In this document: positions 59,018 through 64,000 of the stretch, one piece after another
Numbering within the stretch: the first letter of the stretch is position 1
How the letters are laid out: every line of letters begins with the position of its first letter
Source of the DNA: Paenibacillus_G filicis
Lineage (GTDB): Bacteria; Bacillota; Bacilli; Paenibacillales; NBRC-103111
Length of the DNA stretch: 64,000 nucleotides
Reading direction: 5' to 3'
Assembly: GCF_038070315.1 (NCBI RefSeq)
Contig: NZ_JBBPCC010000029.1
Location: 1 to 64,000, forward strand
Position numbers and translations under genes: made by a program
Notes under the pieces: model-generated
What the model saw: the letters and a program-made list of their open reading frames with translations, nothing else
Databases searched by the model: none
Told to the model about the DNA's origin: nothing

Positions 59018-60745
59018 TTATGCCAGCTCCAATAGCTCCTTGACCCGCAGCTCGAGCTCAACCATAGAGAAGGGCTTGTGCATATAGCCGTCCGCTCCAA
59101 GCTGCAGGCCGCGGTCGATATCCTCCTCACGGTTCCGTCCGGACAGGATCATGACCTTCATCTCAGGCGGACGCTGGTCCCTGTCGCTTAGAAGCTGCAG
59201 CAGCCCGTAACCGTCCAGACGGGGCATCACCCTATCCAGGATGCACAGATGAAGCGTCTGCTGTTGTATGATCTCATAAGCTTCCTCGCCGTCGACCGCC
59301 TCCTGGAAGTCGATTGGCAGATGCTTCAGCTTGGCAATCAGAATGGAGCGCAGTATTTTATCGTCATCCGCAATGAGCACCCGCTTGCGCGCGCTCGTCT
59401 GGACAGGCCGTTCAGCCGGTTCCTGGTTATCGCCCGCCATCCGTAGCACGACTCGGTTCCGTCCGCTCTGCTTAGCCTCATACATGGCGCTGTCCGAGGC
59501 TCCGATCCACTGCTTGACATCCATGTCAGGTACCCACTCCGATACGCCCGCCGAAAATGTGATGCGCAGAGGTTGTCCTTCATTCTGTGCAACCGGCTCC
59601 AGCTGGGCCATCTGCAGAATATGCTCGAGCGCCTTCTTGGCGTCGGACCCTCCCGTATTGGGGAACACGACCACGAATTCCTCGCCGCCAAATCGTGCAA
59701 GCACATCCGTATTCCGTAAATTATCCTGCAGCAGATGGGCAAGCCCTTGCAGCACCAGGTCGCCCATGTGATGTCCGTATGTATCGTTGATAGATTTGAA
59801 GCGATCAATATCGATAAAAGCCAGCGATACGGGCCCTGGATACCGGGCGCTCCGCTGCAGCTCAACCTGAATCTGATTATCAAAGAACCGGCGGTTATAT
59901 ACCCCCGTGAGCGGATCACGGAATGCCATCTGCTCGAAGGTTTTCGTCCGGTTCAGCAGACTGTAGATACGTGCTGCTAGCTCGTCATACTGGAAGGGCT
60001 TGGTCACGTAATCATCCGCTCCCAGATAGAAGCACCGTACCTTATCGCTTACATCTTCACGACCCGACAAGACAATCAGCGGAAGCCACTTCAGAGTAGG
60101 ATCATCCTTCAGAAACTCGAACAGCTCATAACCGCTCGCCGGATGCATCATCAGGTCCAGCGTCACCAGATGGTAGGTGTTCTCCCGCAGCAGCTTCTCA
60201 GCTGCCACCACATCAGCCGCTTCGTCCACCTCATAGCCATCCATCCTCAGTCTCCGGACCAGATAGGAACGGAGAACCTCATCGTCATCGATCACGAGCA
60301 GCCGTTCCCCGGACGGCTGCATGAAGGACCACTGCACCCGTTCCTGATGGTCATCCAGCTCCAGCTCGCGTTTATAGATATCCAGCTCCAGCTCCAGCTC
60401 GCGCAGCAAGGGACCAGACGGCTCCATGCAACGGTCGTAATGGACCATGCTGCCGGGTTCCTGGTCTTGCTCTGCATCGGCCTGTGTCCACTCCCACAGG
60501 TCAACCAGCTTCTGTGCAACGATGCCTACGCGGACAAAGCCGAACATTGGGGCGCTTCCCTTGAGCGTATGTACGATCCTGTAAATCCGCTTGGCCGACT
60601 CGAACGGATCATCGGGCTGGCTGGACAGCATCCACTCACGGAGCTGAGCCAGTTGCTTGGCAAGCTCAGCCACATACTTGTGCTTGCCCTCTTTCATCAG
60701 ACGATGTTCCCTGGCGGTTCTGTCTTCTCCAGAGCTATGACGCAA
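59018..60745 (-). CDS. Hpt-REC-GGDEF-REC signalling protein
   Basis: 575 residues from a TTG at 60743-60745 preceded by GGGAG at ten bases; an ATG 16 codons later is an alternative. Hpt domain at 20-110 with the phospho-His in RIVHTLKGSAPMFGF. REC1 at 150-265 with Asp in LVTLDLMMHPASG. GGDEF at 285-440 with RFGGEEFVVVFPN, an active-type GGEEF. REC2 at 455-575 with Asp in LCILDRVMPRLDGY. It joins phosphorelay to c-di-GMP synthesis in one chain. No kinase is next to it. Confidence 0.93.
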   Translation of the reverse strand: MRHSSGEDRTAREHRLMKEGKHKYVAELAKQLAQLREWMLSSQPDDPFESAKRIYRIVHTLKGSAPMFGFVRVGIVAQKLVDLWEWTQADAEQDQEPGSMVHYDRCMEPSGPLLRELELELDIYKRELELDDHQERVQWSFMQPSGERLLVIDDDEVLRSYLVRRLRMDGYEVDEAADVVAAEKLLRENTYHLVTLDLMMHPASGYELFEFLKDDPTLKWLPLIVLSGREDVSDKVRCFYLGADDYVTKPFQYDELAARIYSLLNRTKTFEQMAFRDPLTGVYNRRFFDNQIQVELQRSARYPGPVSLAFIDIDRFKSINDTYGHHMGDLVLQGLAHLLQDNLRNTDVLARFGGEEFVVVFPNTGGSDAKKALEHILQMAQLEPVAQNEGQPLRITFSAGVSEWVPDMDVKQWIGASDSAMYEAKQSGRNRVVLRMAGDNQEPAERPVQTSARKRVLIADDDKILRSILIAKLKHLPIDFQEAVDGEEAYEIIQQQTLHLCILDRVMPRLDGYGLLQLLSDRDQRPPEMKVMILSGRNREEDIDRGLQLGADGYMHKPFSMVELELRVKELLELA

Positions 60746-60788
60746 ACCAAGCTCACTCCCGATCTCTAAGCATAATCATGCGTCCGTT

Positions 60789-61172
60789 CTAGTTCGAACG
60801 CTGCTCAATAAGTTCAATCACGGTATCGATCAATTGCAAAGGGCTAAAGGGCTTTACTATGTATTGGGTGACGCCTGCTTCCCTGGCGCGCTCGCGATCT
60901 TTGTCGAGAGCCTTGGCCGTCAGAAGAATGACCGGAGCCTCCCGGTTGGGATTATCTTGACTGCGAAGCCATTCGCAAACTTCGACACCGGTCTGCTCCG
61001 GCATCATATAGTCCAAAATGATCAGATCGAACCGCTCATCGTTCAGCCGCTCGACCGCTTCCTTGCCGTCAGCAGCCTCTGTAATGTCGTATCCTTCGTC
61101 TGCCAGGGTCTCCGTCAGCAAAAACCGGAGGGCCTCCTCGTCGTCCGCAAGTAAAATTTTATAGGGGGACAT
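60789..61172 (-). CDS. CheY-like single-domain response regulator
   Basis: 127 residues, only a receiver: acidic pocket ILLADDEEALRFLL, phosphoacceptor Asp in LIILDYMMPEQTG, Thr in ILLTAKALDKD and Lys in YIVKPFSPLQL. It has no output domain. It lies 43 bases upstream of the Hpt-REC-GGDEF-REC gene in the same operon and is a natural phosphotransfer partner for that Hpt domain. Confidence 0.93.
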   Translation of the reverse strand: MSPYKILLADDEEALRFLLTETLADEGYDITEAADGKEAVERLNDERFDLIILDYMMPEQTGVEVCEWLRSQDNPNREAPVILLTAKALDKDRERAREAGVTQYIVKPFSPLQLIDTVIELIEQRSN

Positions 61173-61377
61173 TCACATTCTCTCCGCTTCTGAATCATGC
61201 AATTTCGTATGGCTTCATTATACCACGAACCGCATGGAATAGGGGTGAAAAAAACAATTGTCTATGAGTCAAAAGTAGGGTGTATAATCCATTGGAACTA
61301 TGTTATTATCATCATAAAGATTTTTTTAGCAAAATTACTCGAATGATTAGGAATTACGTCCTATCGAAGGGATGGTT

Positions 61378-61767
61378 ATGATGCAATCCATTGATCAATT
61401 AATACGCAAAGTTTCCCGATATGTTTCGTTCGGCCAGCCGGTTTCTTCTGGTTCTGTCGTCAGCCAGCGCATATCAGACCCGCGTATTCCTATGCAGGCC
61501 TATTATCTATCACTCAAAGCTCAGAACGAGCAGGATCAATATTATCACGAGGTATGGCTGAAGCAGGAAGGCTCTTTCGCGGTCACCGAAGCCTGGTACA
61601 AGGACAGCACGGTCACGCGCAAGCTTCACCTTGATAATCTGAACTATGAGCAGCTTATCGTTGCCATTGGGGAAGAAGATGCGAATGCCGTGATGATGAG
61701 AATCACGGAGATTATCAAGAAATCCGAGAAGGAAGACTGGAGACCCTTCTCGCGGCGCGCTTTGTAG
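61378..61767 (+). CDS. Conserved hypothetical protein
   Basis: 129 residues from the ATG at 61378, six bases after GAAGGG; an upstream ATG at 61372 overlaps that site. The N-terminus is MMQSIDQLIRKVSRYVSFGQ; the middle is LSLKAQNEQDQYYHEVWLKQ and the end IVAIGEEDANAVMMRITEII then KKSEKEDWRPFSRRAL. It is soluble and not recognised. It has its own terminator. Confidence 0.65.
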   Translation: MMQSIDQLIRKVSRYVSFGQPVSSGSVVSQRISDPRIPMQAYYLSLKAQNEQDQYYHEVWLKQEGSFAVTEAWYKDSTVTRKLHLDNLNYEQLIVAIGEEDANAVMMRITEIIKKSEKEDWRPFSRRAL

Positions 61768-61850
61768 CACCTCTCTTGCTGCGGGGAAATCCACTTGCAG
61801 CCGATTCCATCGTCACATATCGTAAGCCGCATTGGCTGATCTCTACCTGG

Positions 61851-61886
61851 AACCGCAAAGCCCTATAGAGGCTTGCGGTTTTTTTA
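61851..61886 (+). terminator. Terminator after the 61378 gene
   Basis: AACCGCAAAGCC / GGCTTGCGGTT with a 7-nt loop and TTTTTTT tail. Confidence 0.88.
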
Positions 61887-62270
61887 TTCCTGCTGCCGGC
61901 CGCGCTCCCGCCACGAACCGCCCTCGATAGCCGGATACCCCTGGGAATGTCCCCATACGTAGGTCCAGCCTTCGCGCTCTTCCCTTATGCCGTCGCGGAT
62001 CCATACGCGCTCGTAGCTATTGGGTCCTCCCGGGCCGTAGTATTCCTCCAGCCTGTCGAGCTCGGCCAGGCCTTCGCTCTCGATCACGATCCATTCCCCC
62101 CTGACCATGCCTCCCCCTCCCGGTCCGGACAGTACAAGTCCAGGGTATTCCCCTGCGTCATACAGACAGCCAGGCACCGTGCCGGGACGGACGGACAATA
62201 CATACGGGGCCACGATATGATGATTCGATTCACCTACCAGCAAGGTTCCATACACAAATACAGGGATCAA
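61884..62270 (-). CDS. Gamma-glutamylcyclotransferase-like (GGCT/AIG2) protein
   Basis: 128 residues from a TTG at 62268-62270, eight bases after AAAGGAG; upstream starts at 62297 and the nearby GTGs are less well placed. The fold signature VFVYGTLLVGESNHH is at the N-terminus, with VPGCLYDAGEYPGLVLSG and EGLAELDRLEEYYGPGGPNS later. The family forms 5-oxoproline from gamma-glutamyl compounds or acts on related adducts; the exact substrate is unknown. Confidence 0.8.
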   Translation of the reverse strand: MIPVFVYGTLLVGESNHHIVAPYVLSVRPGTVPGCLYDAGEYPGLVLSGPGGGGMVRGEWIVIESEGLAELDRLEEYYGPGGPNSYERVWIRDGIREEREGWTYVWGHSQGYPAIEGGSWRERGRQQE

Positions 62271-62581
62271 GAACACCACTCCTTTGAGCCAAAGCATGCG
62301 TTTTGTCCTGTCATCTCTCTTTTACTATATCATACAGCCCCTCAACGTTCCTCAGGAAGACGGGACTATATTTACGACGCAAGCCCAGCTTCCGCCAATC
62401 GACAATCCTTGGAATACGCCTGTTAATTATTGTGCCGGATGGGCACCAGACCTCCCTAAGCCTACATATAGTGAAAATAAAACACGAAAAAAAGGAAAAA
62501 GTTCAATTTTATAATTGCGCATAGGTTAACTAGGGATTATAATGAGACTTACCGACAAGACAACTTGAGGTGGGGAACGAT

Positions 62582-63358
62582 ATGGAACTGAATATTGTAT
62601 TCATGGGCGCGCTTGTCGGGCTCTTGGTCGGGCTTACCGGCGTAGGCGGGGCGGCCTTATTGACCCCTTTGCTCGTATTCCTCGGCATCCAGCCTACCGT
62701 AGCGGTAGCCACGGATCTCTTCTACAACTCCATCACCAAGCTCTTCGGCAGCATCCAGCATGTGCGTCAGAAGACGGTAAATATGACACTCGTCAGGCAT
62801 CTCGCTATGGGCAGCGTTCCAAGCGCAGTAATCGCCATTGTTTTGTTGAAATTTTATCCTCCGCTACAGGGCTACCAGGATGCCATTATCAAGCATTCGC
62901 TGGGTATCGTGCTGATCGCGGTCGCCATCCTGAGTCTGGCTAAGGTCTGGATCACACCCAACCGCACCAATGCCGTACAAGACAAATCCCTCGCCGATAA
63001 GAAAGGGCTCTCCATCCTAATCGGCGTCCTGCTTGGCTTTATCGTCGGACTGACCTCGATCGGCTCCGGCTCTCTCTTCGCCCTCGCTATGATGTTTTTC
63101 TACCGGTTGAAAGCCGCCGAGCTAGTCGGCACCGACATTGTGCATGCTTTTCTGCTCGTGTCCGCTGCGGGGCTCATGCATGCAGGCTTCGGCAACATTG
63201 ATTATTGGCTTGCGTTGAATCTGCTCGTCGGGTCGGTACCGGGTGTTCTCATCGGCAGCAGCCTGTCCGCCAAAGTCCCCGCCAAACCTCTGCGCACCGT
63301 TATGGCGACCATCATCCTGATCAGCGGTATCAAGCTGGTCGGCATTCAAGTCTTTTAA
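62582..63358 (+). CDS. TSUP-family (TauE/SafE) membrane transporter
   Basis: 258 residues from the ATG at 62582 after GAGGTGGGG. About eight membrane helices in two halves, each beginning with a glycine-rich pattern: GALVGLLVGLTGVGGAALLT and GVLLGFIVGLTSIGSGSLFA. The family exports or takes up sulfur-containing anions. The substrate cannot be told; no sulfur genes are nearby. Confidence 0.9.
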   Translation: MELNIVFMGALVGLLVGLTGVGGAALLTPLLVFLGIQPTVAVATDLFYNSITKLFGSIQHVRQKTVNMTLVRHLAMGSVPSAVIAIVLLKFYPPLQGYQDAIIKHSLGIVLIAVAILSLAKVWITPNRTNAVQDKSLADKKGLSILIGVLLGFIVGLTSIGSGSLFALAMMFFYRLKAAELVGTDIVHAFLLVSAAGLMHAGFGNIDYWLALNLLVGSVPGVLIGSSLSAKVPAKPLRTVMATIILISGIKLVGIQVF

Positions 63359-63486
63359 TCTGAGCATCGAAAAAAGCCAAAAGCATCCACTTCTGGCTCC
63401 GTTCGCTATGGTATAAGTCGATGCTGGGCGGCTGCTGGATTACTCATGCTCCGCTTGATGCCGCCTGCTCACCGCACTTTCCTCTA

Positions 63487-63771
63487 TTAGGGTCTAGCCG
63501 CGAGTCCGCGGGTTTTGACGATAATTTTGCGAATGCTGTCTTCGCTTAAGTGGAATTTGCCGATCAGCTCTGTAACGGAATACCCGTTCTGATACAGTCT
63601 GAATATTTCATGATTCCGCTTTTGAATCGACTGCCGGGTGCCGTTATTCTCACCCCAGCCTGCGCGGGTCTGGTCTTTCTTAGGAACATAAATGATCTCG
63701 CCTTGAATATAATCCTGCAATTGCTTGAGCAGGTTAGGCGGCAAAATGTCCTTCCCGTTCTTGTACCCCAC
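63487..63771 (-). CDS. CD3324-like HTH protein
   Basis: 94 residues from the GTG at 63769-63771, preceded by AAAGGAGG at nine bases. ILPPNLLKQLQDYIQGEIIY, VPKKDQTRAGWGENNGTR and an HTH-like end NGYSVTELIGKFHLSEDSIR match the small CD3324/YqxL-type DNA-binding family seen in Firmicutes. It is probably a transcription regulator of unknown targets. A small frame with an excellent ribosome site overlaps its start. Confidence 0.82.
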   Translation of the reverse strand: MGYKNGKDILPPNLLKQLQDYIQGEIIYVPKKDQTRAGWGENNGTRQSIQKRNHEIFRLYQNGYSVTELIGKFHLSEDSIRKIIVKTRGLAARP

Positions 63772-63832
63772 CGATGAATGCCTCCTTTCGCGCCGGATTG
63801 GCGTTACTTCCGAAAGTCGTCAGCATTTTCAT
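63734..63832 (-). CDS. Possible 32-residue overlapping leader peptide
   Basis: ATG at 63830-63832 after a near-perfect AGGAGGTG. It reads MKMLTTFGSNANPARKEAFI then GGVQEREGHFAA and stops 38 bases inside the CD3324-like gene. It may couple translation of the two frames; it could also be non-functional. Confidence 0.45.
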   Translation of the reverse strand: MKMLTTFGSNANPARKEAFIGGVQEREGHFAA

Positions 63833-63977
63833 CTTCACACCTCCTATGAATGTGCCCTTGGATACACAGGATTGATAGTCTGAGGGGCATAAAATTAAAA
63901 AAACACGATCTGCCGATACGTGCCCGAATGCCTCTTTATGTTCTGTTCCTGTAGAAGACGGGGTTCAGGTGACGGTG

Positions 63978-64000
63978 ATGGAGAAAATGCTTATTCACTT
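63978..64000 (+). CDS. Possible start of a gene cut by the right edge
   Basis: ATG at 63978 reads MEKMLIH to the edge, with CAGGTGA five bases upstream. Too little sequence to judge. Confidence 0.2.

Overview
The window looks like chromosomal DNA from a Paenibacillus-like, spore-forming Firmicute. The evidence is a T-box-controlled pheST operon, an anaerobic cbi cobalamin operon in the order described for Bacillus megaterium, LplB/LplC-type sugar permeases without their own ATPase, a Cache-TM-AraC sensor regulator, an SLH surface protein, DUF3231 and WGxxGxxG proteins, strong AGGAGG ribosome binding sites and roughly half GC content. All calls were made by reading the sequence; no database was searched.

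0-8.3 kb: the 5' part of a zapA-like gene with a long coiled-coil repeat tail runs off the left edge. Upstream of it lie pheT, pheS and a small NTF2-like gene behind a Phe (UUC) T-box leader. Then come a guanylate-kinase-like protein, a divergent small gene under a palindromic operator, ywbE, two small hypothetical genes and a decayed AhpD-like pseudogene. 8.3-20.1 kb: one long minus-strand operon under a cobalamin riboswitch, cbiH60-cbiX-cbiJ-cbiC-cbiD-cbiET-cbiL-cbiF-cbiG-cbiA. It converts sirohydrochlorin to cobyrinic acid a,c-diamide by the early-cobalt route.

20.8-26.4 kb: a defective prophage sits in a tRNA-Gly(CCC) gene, bounded by 43-bp direct repeats. A lysis cassette (XhlA, holin, glucosaminidase), a frameshifted tail gene, a truncated integrase and several very small genes remain. 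A tandem TGGGGACA motif lies inside both ends and may be integrase arm-type sites. It also holds two genes that look host-like (DUF3231, WGxxGxxG). 26.5-28 kb is an AT-richer ArsR regulator plus quinone-oxidoreductase pair, possibly acquired. Next is a large CAP/SLH surface protein.

30.9-46.5 kb: an alpha-mannoside / N-glycan utilisation locus with a Cache-AraC sensor, two permeases, a lipoprotein binding protein, a GntR-LacI regulator, and four cytoplasmic enzymes (GH130, GH38, GH125, GH92). A nearly identical cre/LacI-type palindrome precedes both transporter transcription units. The enzymes have no signal peptides, so the sugar is probably imported as oligosaccharide and trimmed inside the cell.

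46.6-64 kb: a decayed small gene, a chemoreceptor, an aldo/keto reductase, a GGDEF-EAL protein, a CopC-CopD fusion, class I ribonucleotide reductase nrdA-nrdB preceded by two NrdR boxes 32 bp apart, a second chemoreceptor, an Hpt-REC-GGDEF-REC protein with a CheY-like regulator, a GGCT-like protein, a TSUP transporter and a CD3324-like DNA-binding protein with a small overlapping upstream frame. No CRISPR array, rRNA or intact transposon was seen.
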